This document shows, in pieces, positions 23,618 through 31,931 of a DNA stretch of 37,639 bases. How positions within the stretch are numbered: position 1 is the first letter of the stretch; every line of letters starts with the position of its first letter. A program made the position numbers and the translations under genes. Below the pieces are notes generated by a model. The model was given only the letters and a program-made list of their open reading frames with translations, ran no database searches and was not told the DNA's origin. The stretch spans positions 1 through 37,639 of the forward strand of contig JBKECH010000159.1 of NCBI GenBank assembly GCA_047974415.1. Direction: 5' to 3'. This DNA comes from JBKEAJ01 sp047974415 (GTDB lineage Bacteria; Bacteroidota; Bacteroidia; Bacteroidales; Prolixibacteraceae).

Positions 23618-23962
23618 GTGGACCTAAAGACAGAACGTAAAGACTTCTTCGAGCTTGTGTACGAGCTTGTCAAGTGCATCCCTGAAGGAAGAGTAAGCTC
23701 ATACGGAGCAATAGCAAAAGCTCTGGGAGTGGGGCAGTCGTCTCGGATGGTTGGGCAAGCACTGAAGAATAGTGCTGGCGATAGCGCCATCCCTGCACAC
23801 AGAGTAGTGAATAGGATGGGTATATTGACTGGAAGACATTCTTTTAGCCCTCCAGAGCGGATGGAACAAAAGCTAGCATCTGAAGGGGTGGAAGTTAAGG
23901 ATGATAGGGTAGTTCGCTTTAAAGAATTGTTCTGGGATCCTATGCAGATAGTGGAAAATTAA
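23618..23962 (+). CDS. Alkyltransferase-like (MGMT-fold) protein without catalytic cysteine
   Basis: The 114-residue product is the DNA-binding half of O6-alkylguanine-DNA alkyltransferase alone: FFELVYELVKCIPEGRVSSYGAIAKALGVGQSSRMVGQAL with the helix-turn-helix and Arg finger (R43), then SAIPAHRVVNRMGILTGRHSF. The active-site PCHR motif is PAHR here (P59-A60-H61-R62), so it cannot accept an alkyl group. Alkyltransferase-like proteins of this kind bind alkylated guanines and direct them to nucleotide excision repair. The start is GTG at 23618, since no in-frame ATG gives the full domain. Its stop codon overlaps the first bases of repeat copy A7. Confidence 0.88.
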   Translation: MDLKTERKDFFELVYELVKCIPEGRVSSYGAIAKALGVGQSSRMVGQALKNSAGDSAIPAHRVVNRMGILTGRHSFSPPERMEQKLASEGVEVKDDRVVRFKELFWDPMQIVEN

Positions 23963-24279
23963 CCCGAATTATGCAATGAAGCGACGTAGCGGGTGTTCAA
24001 AGCTAGATAGAGCCCGTCTATAAAGTCCAATATCTGCGTTATGCTCACTTTGCGAATTAGTCATTTATACAAGTAAACTCCCAATTCACAAAGTTTCACA
24101 AGCCTTGATATTTAACTTTATAGTTCAGACTCTCGACATTATGGACAGACACTAGATAAGATAAAACTTTTGGCTATTGAGGCATAGCATCGCTATGGTG
24201 AAGGAGATAAAAGTTGGCGAAGCGTTTATTTTGAAAAGATTGGAGTACATAGCAGGCGAGCTAGTGCATATTCTGGGTT
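23961..24279 (+). repeat. Interspersed repeat A, copy A7 (interrupted by repeat B)
   Basis: Begins AACCCGAATTATGCAATG and ends GTGCATATTCTGGGTT, so the ends are an imperfect inverted pair (14 of 17 bases if flanking TT/AA are counted). The middle of the element resumes after an inserted repeat B copy. Its hairpin is CATAGC-ATC-GCTATG. It fills most of the gap between the alkyltransferase-like gene and mrp. Confidence 0.8.
24016..24130. repeat. Interspersed repeat B, copy B2, nested in A7
   Basis: Ends are imperfect inverted repeats: GTCTATAAAGTCCAATATC at 24016-24034 and GATATTTAACTTTATAGTTC to GAC at 24107-24130. Inside, ACTTTGCGAATT (24047-24058) and AATTCACAAAGT (24083-24094) pair at 11 of 12 bases. 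Shares its left end with B1. Confidence 0.7.
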
Positions 24280-24363
24280 AAAATTAACAAGCAGACTGGA
24301 ATTACATAATAGGGGAATGTCGCATTAGAAATTATATAGACCATTAATCGAAGAAAATAAAAA

Positions 24364-25464
24364 ATGAGCGAAAGAAAGATAATACTGCCAAAAAACGTCA
24401 TGGATACGCTGAGAAGCGTAACGATGACAGAGGGTGAAAAGAATATTGTTGAATTGGAGATGGTTCAGGAGCTTAGAATAGTAGGGCAGAAAGTAAGTTT
24501 TTCCTTAGTATTTCAACGCTCGGATGAGCCAGATCAGAAAGAGTTGATAGAGACTTGCGAGAAGGCACTTACAAAGGAATATGGCGATATGGAACTTATT
24601 GTTACTCCCAAATATCTTCATAGTATGTCGCGCCCAATTTTGCCGAATGTAAAGAACATTATAGCCGTTGCGTCGGGCAAGGGTGGGGTTGGCAAATCTA
24701 CTGTTTCGGTAAATTTGGCTGTAGCTCTTGCTAATACCGGAGCAAAGGTGGGACTTATAGATGCTGATATATTTGGACCATCGATACCTAAAATGTTTGG
24801 AGCTGAAAACGAGAAACCATCAAGTGTAGAGTTCGATGGCAAAAACTACATTGTTCCAGTAGAGAGGTACGGAGTCAAGATGCTATCTATAGGTTTTTTT
24901 GTAGAGCCACAGAGTGCACTTGTGTGGCGAGGTCCGATGGCATCAAATGCTCTTAAGCAACTTATTGTCGATGGCAATTGGGGTGAGCTTGACTACTTAT
25001 TAATAGATTTGCCCCCAGGTACTAGCGATATTCATCTGACATTGATGCAGACAGTGCCCGTTACGGGAGCTGTTATTGTGAGCACTCCGCAGTCGGTGGC
25101 TTTAATAGATGTAGTAAAAGGGATAAATATGTTCCGTAGCGAGGGTGTGAACGTCCCTATTTTGGGACTAGTTGAAAATATGTCGTGGTTTACTCCAGCA
25201 GAGCTGCCTGACAATAAATATTATATATTTGGAAAAGAAGGTGCCAAGGAATTGGCAGAGAGGCTAGATATCAGCCTATTGGGACAACTGCCCTTAGTAA
25301 TGGGAATTAGAGAAGGTGGCGACGATGGTATTCCAGTGTCAAGCAACGAGGAGTTGGTGTCCTATAAATACTTCGCAGAGCTGTCGCATAATCTTATAAA
25401 AGCCATCGACGAGAGAAATACGCTCTATGGGAAAACAGAAAAAATACATACAAAAAAGAAATAA
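24364..25464 (+). CDS. mrp: Mrp/NBP35-type iron-sulfur cluster carrier ATPase
   Basis: Probable scaffold or carrier for Fe-S clusters (Mrp/ApbC). The 366-residue protein has an N-terminal MIP18-like domain (about 1-80). A P-loop ATPase follows: the deviant Walker A SGKGGVGKST at 104-113, LIDADIFGPSIPKMFG, LLIDLPPGTSDIHL and a late GLVENMSWFTPAELPDNKYYIFG. The CxxC pair that binds clusters in many Mrp proteins is absent: the corresponding stretch reads FTPAELPDNK. That is common in this phylum, so the cluster-binding mode is unclear. It is followed by a DUF2721 gene one base later. Confidence 0.92.
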   Translation: MSERKIILPKNVMDTLRSVTMTEGEKNIVELEMVQELRIVGQKVSFSLVFQRSDEPDQKELIETCEKALTKEYGDMELIVTPKYLHSMSRPILPNVKNIIAVASGKGGVGKSTVSVNLAVALANTGAKVGLIDADIFGPSIPKMFGAENEKPSSVEFDGKNYIVPVERYGVKMLSIGFFVEPQSALVWRGPMASNALKQLIVDGNWGELDYLLIDLPPGTSDIHLTLMQTVPVTGAVIVSTPQSVALIDVVKGINMFRSEGVNVPILGLVENMSWFTPAELPDNKYYIFGKEGAKELAERLDISLLGQLPLVMGIREGGDDGIPVSSNEELVSYKYFAELSHNLIKAIDERNTLYGKTEKIHTKKK

Positions 25465-25465
25465 A

Positions 25466-25885
25466 ATGAACGAAGAAAGCATATTAAACCTATCGACACC
25501 AGCATTGCTCTTTTCAGCAATATCGCTGATTATGCTGGCATACACCAACAGATTCTTGGCATACGCTGCTCTTGTGCGCTCACTGTACGATAAATACATG
25601 AACAACCCAGAAGAGCACATACTATTGGCACAAATAGAAAACTTACAAAAGCGTTTGTTCCTCACAAGGGCTATGCAGATAAACGGTATCACAAGTCTTT
25701 TGCTGTGTGTGCTGACGATGTTCTTAATTTATGTAAATCATGTGGTGTGGGCAGAAGTTGTATTTGGTATAGCACTGATATTATTGATAATATCATTATC
25801 GCTCTTGATTAGAGAGATACAGATATCAGGGAAGTCCCTGAATTTGCAGTTGAAGAACCTGCGGAAGATGACATCGGAAAAATAA
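25466..25885 (+). CDS. DUF2721 family membrane protein
   Basis: From ATG at 25466, one base after the mrp stop, the product is 139 residues. It has an N-terminal membrane helix (STPALLFSAISLIMLAYTNRF), a charged middle segment (LVRSLYDKYMNNPEEHILLAQIENLQKRLFLTR) and two further membrane helices (about 72-90 and 95-117). This is the DUF2721 arrangement. Function is unknown. Tight spacing makes co-transcription with mrp very likely. An earlier in-frame start (25427) would overlap mrp and is less likely. Confidence 0.82.
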   Translation: MNEESILNLSTPALLFSAISLIMLAYTNRFLAYAALVRSLYDKYMNNPEEHILLAQIENLQKRLFLTRAMQINGITSLLLCVLTMFLIYVNHVVWAEVVFGIALILLIISLSLLIREIQISGKSLNLQLKNLRKMTSEK

Positions 25886-26030
25886 ACAAGAGAATAGGAA
25901 ATGCTTGTTAGCTGTAAGTTGTTTAGTGATTTTGTTCTTGCTTTTATAATCAGTGAGTATGGTCTCTCGCCACGTTCTACTGTGATTTCTTCTTTTTGCA
26001 GAGAGTTTTATTAATTTAGACTTGTGCTAC

Positions 26031-27335
26031 TTAGGCATATTTCCTCGGATATTGAAACACGATGGAGGCGGTGGCTGCTAGTCCGATGAGTATGGGGTAA
26101 TACAGGTTGGGTATGATTTGCATCGGGCTCACCTTTGCCAGACCAGCAGCAATGAGCACCTGCGCCCCGTAAGGGAGTAGCCCTTGAATGAAGCAAGGGA
26201 AGGTGTCGAGCAGACTGGCTACTTTGCGGTTGTCGAGCTCAAATTTATCGCTGATTTTCTTCGCTATCGGTCCGCATATGATGAGTGCTATGGTGTTGTT
26301 GGCAGTACAGAGGTTGGTGAAAGAGCTCAGCCCAGCTATGGCAAATTCTGCCGAGCGTTTCGAGTTGATGTTCCTCGTCATTTTCTCCATCAGCCAACTA
26401 ATGCCGCCATTGTGGCGAATGAGTTCAAACATGCCGCCAGCCAAAAGCGATACGATAATCAGCTCCCCCATGTCGCTCACCACACCTTGGTTCATGGCAC
26501 TCGTCCAGTCCCACAAGCTGAATCCGCCGGCGAGTAATCCCACTGCCCCCGATAGCAGAATGCCAAAGGCCAGCACCGTTATCACATTCATTCCGGCTAG
26601 AGCTGCTACTAGCACCGCCAAGTAGGGCAGTACCTTCAGCCAGTCTATTTCGCCGAAGCTCAAATTTAGCGTGCTTTCCACTGAAGTTCCCACATAAACA
26701 TACCAGCCGAGTAGCAAGAGTGCGGCGGGCAGCACAATGCGGATATTCACCTTAAACTTATCCTTCATGCGGCAAGCTTGTGTGCGCGTGGCAACGATGG
26801 TGGTGTCGGAAATAAACGACAGGTTGTCGCCAAACATGGAGCCACCCACCACGATGCCTAAGAGAAAAGGTAAGCCCACCTCTAGCTGAGCTGACAGACC
26901 CACTGCAATAGGGGTGAGTGCCGCTATGGTGCCAGTAGATGTGCCCATGGCCATAGAAATGAAGCAGGCAGCTAGGAATATACTGGCGAGCATGGTGCTT
27001 TCTGGCAGCAGATAGAGCATCATGTCTACCGTGGCATCAACAGCGCCCATTGCTTTGGTGGTGCCAGCGAAAGCTCCTGCTAGAATGAAGATAATCACCA
27101 TGAAAAGAATGGTTTCATTGGCAGCTCCTCGGCAGAAACGCATGATGCGGTCGTTGAGCTTCTTCTCCTTAGAATTTAAAATCGCCACTAGGGAGGCCAC
27201 AATAAAGGCGATGGAAACAGGTAGCCGATAGATGTCGCCTGTGAAGGCATAAGTTAGTAAATACAACAAGATGAAAATGCCTAAGGGCAATAGTGCCCAA
27301 GCAGAAGATTGATGCCATTTGTGCAGGGAAGCCAT
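26031..27335 (-). CDS. NhaC family Na+/H+ antiporter
   Basis: The 434-residue membrane protein has about ten hydrophobic helices and the NhaC-type core GTSTGTIAALTPIAVGLSAQLEVG, then LGIVVGGSMFGDNLSFISDTTIVATRTQACRMKDKFKVN. The polar helix with Asp-Asn and Ser-Asp-Thr residues is where ions are bound in this family. It exchanges Na+ for H+, or in some relatives malate or lactate, so the substrate pair is tentative. It is the first gene with the more C-rich codon use seen to the right. It faces away from the NigD-like gene across a 185-nt gap with no strong promoter match. Confidence 0.9.
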   Translation of the reverse strand: MASLHKWHQSSAWALLPLGIFILLYLLTYAFTGDIYRLPVSIAFIVASLVAILNSKEKKLNDRIMRFCRGAANETILFMVIIFILAGAFAGTTKAMGAVDATVDMMLYLLPESTMLASIFLAACFISMAMGTSTGTIAALTPIAVGLSAQLEVGLPFLLGIVVGGSMFGDNLSFISDTTIVATRTQACRMKDKFKVNIRIVLPAALLLLGWYVYVGTSVESTLNLSFGEIDWLKVLPYLAVLVAALAGMNVITVLAFGILLSGAVGLLAGGFSLWDWTSAMNQGVVSDMGELIIVSLLAGGMFELIRHNGGISWLMEKMTRNINSKRSAEFAIAGLSSFTNLCTANNTIALIICGPIAKKISDKFELDNRKVASLLDTFPCFIQGLLPYGAQVLIAAGLAKVSPMQIIPNLYYPILIGLAATASIVFQYPRKYA

Positions 27336-27520
27336 AGGTAGAATTTTGAAGAATAAGCCAACAAAGCTACGAAAAAAGGCGATAGTTCTAGCTTCAAGTT
27401 GCTCATTTCGACGAATAGAATGAATGCATCTGCTTTATTTTATGTAAAAATAAGAATTGTTTTGTTTCTTATGGCACGATTGTTGTAATGCTTCTCCTTA
27501 CGTAATTAATAGATATAGAC

Positions 27521-28270
27521 ATGAAAAATTTACTTTACACCACAATGATTTTACTGAGCCTAGGTTTGAGCTCTTGTAATAAAGATGAAGGCAATTCGCT
27601 AGGCGAATACGTGATTTCATCAGCAACATTCCACAGCCTCGATGCGGCTTATTATCTAACCAACGATAATGGGGAGACCCTCTGGCCAGCAGCTGGAGTG
27701 CTAAAACCAAAGGACATTGCCGACAAAGACCGCGTGATTGTGAACTACACCAAGCTAGGCAAAGACCCCGATGGGCAATATGACCAAGAGGTGAAGGTGA
27801 ATGAAATTGGAAAAATGCTCACCAAAGATATGCTTATTTTCGATGAGAACACCACCGAGGAGGTGCGCGATTCGATAGGGAACTCCCCCGTGCGCATCAA
27901 TGGAGCATGGATTGTAGACGACTACCTAACCGTTTCTTTCGAAATGCCCATAGCCTACACCACACATTTGGTGAATGTGGTGGAAGACCTCACTCTGGAG
28001 AAAACAGCCGATGGTGCTCGAATCTTAGAATTAAAACAAAACGATAACGAGCAGCCCTTAGTAGGCTATTGGAACTGGGGAATTGCCTCATTCGACATTT
28101 CAGCTCTGCAAGAGCAGGCTACCGACTCGATGCTTATTGCTCTTCAAGCCATCAATGCCGATGGCGATATGGTGAGCTATAAAGAAACCTTGAATTATAA
28201 GTTCGACGGCAGCTCAGAAACTCCTGCACCAGCTAATTTCAAAAAAGATAGCGATTTGGACATTCAATAG
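27521..28270 (+). CDS. NigD-like lipoprotein
   Basis: The 249-residue protein has a lipoprotein signal (MKNLLYTTMILLSLGLSSC, Cys19). It then shows the NigD pattern: an N-terminal small beta domain (FHSLDAAYYLTNDNGETLWP to DRVIVNYTKLG) and a C-terminal beta-sandwich (AWIVDDYLTVSFEMPIAYTTHLVNVV to LNYKFD). NigD-like proteins are named from the Bacteroides bacteriocin-associated nig locus, but most are lone lipoproteins of unknown role. No bacteriocin genes are nearby. It is monocistronic by position. Confidence 0.82.
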   Translation: MKNLLYTTMILLSLGLSSCNKDEGNSLGEYVISSATFHSLDAAYYLTNDNGETLWPAAGVLKPKDIADKDRVIVNYTKLGKDPDGQYDQEVKVNEIGKMLTKDMLIFDENTTEEVRDSIGNSPVRINGAWIVDDYLTVSFEMPIAYTTHLVNVVEDLTLEKTADGARILELKQNDNEQPLVGYWNWGIASFDISALQEQATDSMLIALQAINADGDMVSYKETLNYKFDGSSETPAPANFKKDSDLDIQ

Positions 28271-28356
28271 CGAAAACTCCTAAGCTGCCAGCATCTGAGT
28301 TGGCTCGCTTAAGTCCCCTTAAATCTCCTCGATTGGACATGAATAACAATGCCTAG

Positions 28357-28382
28357 TTGGGGATTTTTAATTCACTCCCCAA
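28357..28382 (+). terminator. Weak hairpin after the NigD-like gene
   Basis: TTGGGGA and TCCCCAA form a perfect 7-bp stem with a 12-nt T-rich loop about 90 nt after the gene. There is no U tract after the stem, so its role is uncertain. Confidence 0.35.
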
Positions 28383-28470
28383 TCAGACTCTTGCCATGTC
28401 GTGCAGAATTAGGGAAGTATGGTAACAAGATATTATCTACCCCCTCGCCAAGATATTTAAGGAAATTAGC

Positions 28471-28478
28471 TACTTTTG
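28471..28478 (+). promoter_or_regulatory. -7 box upstream of the DUF4271 gene
   Basis: TACTTTTG fits TAnnTTTG and lies seven bases before the ATG, implying a near-leaderless transcript. No -33 TTG at proper spacing was seen. Confidence 0.4.
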
Positions 28479-28485
28479 CCTTTCG

Positions 28486-29358
28486 ATGAAACCAGACAGT
28501 ATAGTCATATCAGCAGCCGACAGCCTAGCTCGGCAGCAAGCCATAGCCAAGTTACTCAGCGAGCAGCGAGCAGCAGGCGATTCGGCTGCAACTGCTAGCG
28601 ATAGCATGCTGATGTTGAGCGATAGTTTTCCGACAGTTCCACCAAGCCAAGTGGTAAGTACACAGGTGGAGCAGCAAGTTTGGCCGATATCGCAGTTTGC
28701 CTACTTTGCTGAGCAAAAGCACACACTACCTGGCAGCCAGTTCATGCTGTATGTTGGTGTTTTTTTGCTAGCTACACTTGCCCTCTTGCGCTACGTTCAC
28801 CGCAAAAGAATCAAGCAAGCATTTAAAGCTGGATTTAAAACAGCCTACGCCAGTCGCTTATTTCGAGAAACAAGCAGTCAGCGAAGCAGAGGTGGCGCAT
28901 TTCTTCACCTGATATTCATTGGAAGTATCAGCATGCTCCTATACTACACGCTGCCCAACACTTTCTTTTCGGAACTGCCCATCCTGCGTTTCTTTTCCAT
29001 TTGTATTGCTTCGGCAGCCTATTTCTATATAAAGAGTACAATCTATCATCTCGTTGGCTTGCTATCAGACATGCAGGAAGTGGCCGATGAATATGTCTTC
29101 CATGGGCAGATTTATAATCATATTTTGGGACTGGCACTCCTCCCGGTGGTTATTGTGCTATCTTTTCCACTGGTAGAGCAAGTGGCTGCCGTGAAGATAA
29201 TCGGTTTCTTTTTGGTGTTTTTAGCGATAATTGCCCTAATAATCCGCACTTCAAAAATTTTAATGGGCACAGGGGTGTCTATTCTTTATTTGATTTTGTA
29301 CCTTTGCACCCTTGAAATACTACCCATACTTTACATTTATAAGTTTCTGGCAAGCTGA
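28486..29358 (+). CDS. DUF4271 domain-containing membrane protein
   Basis: The 290-residue protein has a Ser/Ala/Gln-rich N-terminal region (about 1-80). About seven membrane helices follow, starting at LPGSQFMLYVGVFLLATLALLRYV and continuing through FLHLIFIGSISMLLYYTLP to LIRTSKILMGTGVSILYLILYLCTLEILPILYIYK. This is the Bacteroidota DUF4271 family. It lies 28 nt before hemD, an association often seen in the phylum. The function is unknown. Confidence 0.85.
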   Translation: MKPDSIVISAADSLARQQAIAKLLSEQRAAGDSAATASDSMLMLSDSFPTVPPSQVVSTQVEQQVWPISQFAYFAEQKHTLPGSQFMLYVGVFLLATLALLRYVHRKRIKQAFKAGFKTAYASRLFRETSSQRSRGGAFLHLIFIGSISMLLYYTLPNTFFSELPILRFFSICIASAAYFYIKSTIYHLVGLLSDMQEVADEYVFHGQIYNHILGLALLPVVIVLSFPLVEQVAAVKIIGFFLVFLAIIALIIRTSKILMGTGVSILYLILYLCTLEILPILYIYKFLAS

Positions 29359-29386
29359 AATTAATATGGGATTAAAATAAGATGTT

Positions 29387-30136
29387 TTGAAGATAAATAA
29401 AGTACTAGTTTCGCAACCTAAGCCATCATCGGATAAATCACCCTATTTTGATATGGCAAAGAAACTGAATGTTGACTTTGAATTTCACCCTTTTATACAA
29501 GTAGAAGGAGTGAGCTCTAAGGAATTTCGCCAAACGAGAATAAAAATTCAGGATCATCAGGCAGTGATTATGACCAGTAAGGCGTCTATCGACCACTTTT
29601 TTCGCATCTGCGAATTGCTCCGAGTGGTAGTGTCTGATGATATGAAATACTTCTGTGCATCAGAAAGTATCGCTGTCTATTTGCAAAAATACATCGTATA
29701 TAGAAAACGAAAAATATTTTTTGCTAATGGCTCGATAACCCACTTGGTGGAGCTGCTCAAAAAAAGCAAAAAAGACCGAATACTCTTGCCTCTTTCCCAT
29801 GTGCACAAAACCGATATACTTGATTTGCTCGATGCTGCATCATACAATTACACCAAGGCAATCTTATATCGCACCGTGAGCTGCAAGCTGACTAATATCA
29901 ACATTAAAGATTTCGATATCTTGGTGTTCTTCAGCCCAGCAGGCATCACCTCTCTTCAAGAGAATTTTCCTAACTTTGAACAAGGAGACACCAAAATAGC
30001 CTGCTTTGGACCCACCACTGCCCAAGCGGTGCTCGATGCGGGATTGCGACTAGACATTCAAGCGCCAAACCCTCAGGCTCCATCAATGACTATGGCGTTG
30101 GAGCAATACATAGAAGACGTGAATGAATTAGGTTAA
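29387..30136 (+). CDS. hemD: Uroporphyrinogen-III synthase (HemD-like)
   Basis: Closes hydroxymethylbilane into uroporphyrinogen III. The 249-residue product has the two-lobed HemD plan with weak sequence conservation: KINKVLVSQPKPSSDKSPYFDMAKKL at the N-terminus, QDHQAVIMTSKASIDHFFRI, YFCASESIAVYLQKY, ILLPLSHVHKTDILDLL, FDILVFFSPAGITSLQENF and IACFGPTTAQAVLDAGLRLDI at the C-terminal active region. The start is TTG at 29387; no in-frame ATG gives the family N-terminus. Genes for the rest of the pathway are not in the window. The call is good from the motif order and neighbour. Confidence 0.85.
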   Translation: MKINKVLVSQPKPSSDKSPYFDMAKKLNVDFEFHPFIQVEGVSSKEFRQTRIKIQDHQAVIMTSKASIDHFFRICELLRVVVSDDMKYFCASESIAVYLQKYIVYRKRKIFFANGSITHLVELLKKSKKDRILLPLSHVHKTDILDLLDAASYNYTKAILYRTVSCKLTNINIKDFDILVFFSPAGITSLQENFPNFEQGDTKIACFGPTTAQAVLDAGLRLDIQAPNPQAPSMTMALEQYIEDVNELG

Positions 30137-30156
30137 TTGTTTAGGGTTTAATCGTT

Positions 30157-30202
30157 GAATTGACTTCGCACTATAGTTTAGGGTGTGAATTGACTCCGCA
30201 CT
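30157..30202 (+). repeat. Short imperfect direct repeat
   Basis: GAATTGACTTCGCACT (30157-30172) recurs as GAATTGACTCCGCACT (30187-30202), with TTTAGGGT before each copy. It looks like a 30-nt slippage duplication, followed by CACCTCGCACCTCGCAC. Confidence 0.5.
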
Positions 30203-30241
30203 CTACACCTCGCACCTCGCACTTGCTGCTTACTTTACCCA

Positions 30242-31330
30242 TCACAAATCCCTATTTGTTTTCAGGCGAATATCATTTAAGAAGTGGAGAATCTTCTTCT
30301 CATTGTTTTTCTTGCAGAGCATCAGCACTGAGGGGGTGTCGACCACAATATAATCATTCACTCCATGAAGCACCACCAATCGGTCGGTTTCGGAGTGAAT
30401 GATGTTTCGCTCCGCCTCATAGCAGTATATATCCTCTCCTCTTCTCACATTTTGGTTTTCATCTTTCTCCAGCTGGTAGTAGGCGTTGGTCCAAGTGCCG
30501 ATGTCGCTCCAGCCAAAGTCGGCACACAAGGTGTAATTCTCGGTGATGCGCTCCAATATGGCGTAGTCGATAGAGATATTCGAGCATTCAGAATAAGCTT
30601 TCCGCACAAAGTCGCTTTCGCTCGATGTGCCGTATTTCTCTTGTCCTTTTTGGAAGAAGCTTTCGTGCATATCGGTTTGGTGTTTAGCATAGCCTTTTTC
30701 TAACCGCTCCATAGAGCTCACAATGATGCCTGTATTCCAGAAGAACTCTCCACTTTCGTAGAATATATTCGCCATTTCCTCGTTGGGTTTTTCGGTGAAA
30801 GTCTTCATAGAATAGACATTGGGGAGGTTTATCTCATCTACGGGGTCGCCCACCTGAATGTAGCCAAAGGAAGTTTCTGGACGAGTGGCAAGCGTGCCTA
30901 GGGAAAGAATGGTGCGATTTTCACGCACAAAGCGCAAAGCCGTTTCGAGCTGAAAGAAGAACTCCTGTTCGTGCAGAATGACTTGGTCGGCAGGAGTTAT
31001 AATGAGGTTGGCTTTCGGGCATTTTTGTTTGATTTTACTTGCTGCATAGGCTATGCTTGGGGCGGTATTTCTCCTGATGGGCTCGAGCAGAATCTGCTGA
31101 TCCGACAGTTCGGGTAGCTGCTCTTTCACCAAATGGTGGTGAGCTTCATTGACCACCACAATGATGTTTTCGGGCGGACAAACCTGCTTAAACCGGCGAT
31201 AAGTCATTTGAATAAAGGTCTGCCCTATTCCTAATATGTCGAAAAATTGTTTTGGTCGCTCCGGATTGCTCAGCGGCCAAAATCGCCTGCCTAATCCTCC
31301 GGCGATGATAATACAATAGGTGTTTTGCAT
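30242..31330 (-). CDS. manC: Mannose-1-phosphate guanylyltransferase
   Basis: Makes GDP-mannose from GTP and mannose-1-phosphate for glycan synthesis. The 362-residue product is single-domain, without the isomerase half of bifunctional ManC. It shows IIAGGLGRRFWPLSNPERPKQF (nucleotide-binding signature), LLEPIRRNTAPSIAYAA, LIITPADQVI, TFTEKPNEEMANIF, FFWNTGIIV, ISIDYAILER and FGWSDIGTWTNAY. It is monocistronic here: repeat-rich DNA flanks it, and it is divergent from the M16 peptidase gene. Confidence 0.93.
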   Translation of the reverse strand: MQNTYCIIIAGGLGRRFWPLSNPERPKQFFDILGIGQTFIQMTYRRFKQVCPPENIIVVVNEAHHHLVKEQLPELSDQQILLEPIRRNTAPSIAYAASKIKQKCPKANLIITPADQVILHEQEFFFQLETALRFVRENRTILSLGTLATRPETSFGYIQVGDPVDEINLPNVYSMKTFTEKPNEEMANIFYESGEFFWNTGIIVSSMERLEKGYAKHQTDMHESFFQKGQEKYGTSSESDFVRKAYSECSNISIDYAILERITENYTLCADFGWSDIGTWTNAYYQLEKDENQNVRRGEDIYCYEAERNIIHSETDRLVVLHGVNDYIVVDTPSVLMLCKKNNEKKILHFLNDIRLKTNRDL

Positions 31331-31931
31331 GGGTTCGATTCTTTAGTGCATCCCAAAGAAAGTAATAATTTAGGAATAAAACCAACGAAAAGGGGAGGCT
31401 TAAGATTTTTTTAGTCTGAATTGAAAAAGAATAGCAGGTGCGAAGAGCAATTTCCTGACTTCAACAATGCACCACCTAAACAGAGAGAAAGATGGGCTCT
31501 ATGTCGTTTGCCGTGGTGAAACATATGGGCATATTGTAAATCCGCTCCCTCGTGGGTAGCCGATATGGCCAAAACCCTTGTTTTGTTGGGCTAGAACTGC
31601 TGACTACGGCGTTATGAGGCAGAATTTGGGTGTTATAATAAGTATGATGTCGGGTGTAAAGAATGAACAATTCAAGCCCCCTATGTGTTGATGTTTTTTG
31701 GAGAATTGTTTCTTCATTTTTATTTTTTCATTGATTTCTCCGAAAAGGAACGGTCTTTGCTAAGACCTAAAAACATGAAGTAATACAGCCGATATTGCAG
31801 AATTATTCTAACTTTGAAGCTATAATCTAATATTACCAATAGGCAGAATGTAAGCTTTTTAATGGTGCAAAAGGCAAACAAAAAGTAAACATCTTGTCGA
31901 AACAAAAAATTAATTATTTATTTACAAATTC
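31331..31931. other. Large divergent intergenic region between manC and the M16 peptidase gene
   Basis: 600 bp without a recognisable gene. It holds the partial repeat A copy A8 near its middle. Promoters for both flanking genes must lie here, but no good TAnnTTTG box with spaced TTG was identified. Confidence 0.6.
31536..31632 (-). repeat. Interspersed repeat A, partial copy A8
   Basis: On the plus strand it reads TGGCCAAAACCCTTGTTTTG, then CTACGGCGTTATG and GCAGAATTTGGGT. The other half of the element is missing or unrecognisable. It shares the right-hand GCAGAATTTGGGT end with A9 but not with A1-A7. Confidence 0.6.

Noticed and set aside
27521..28270. Bacteriocin (nig) locus around the NigD-like lipoprotein
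   Set aside because: NigD-like genes are common alone, and no bacteriocin or immunity genes are adjacent.
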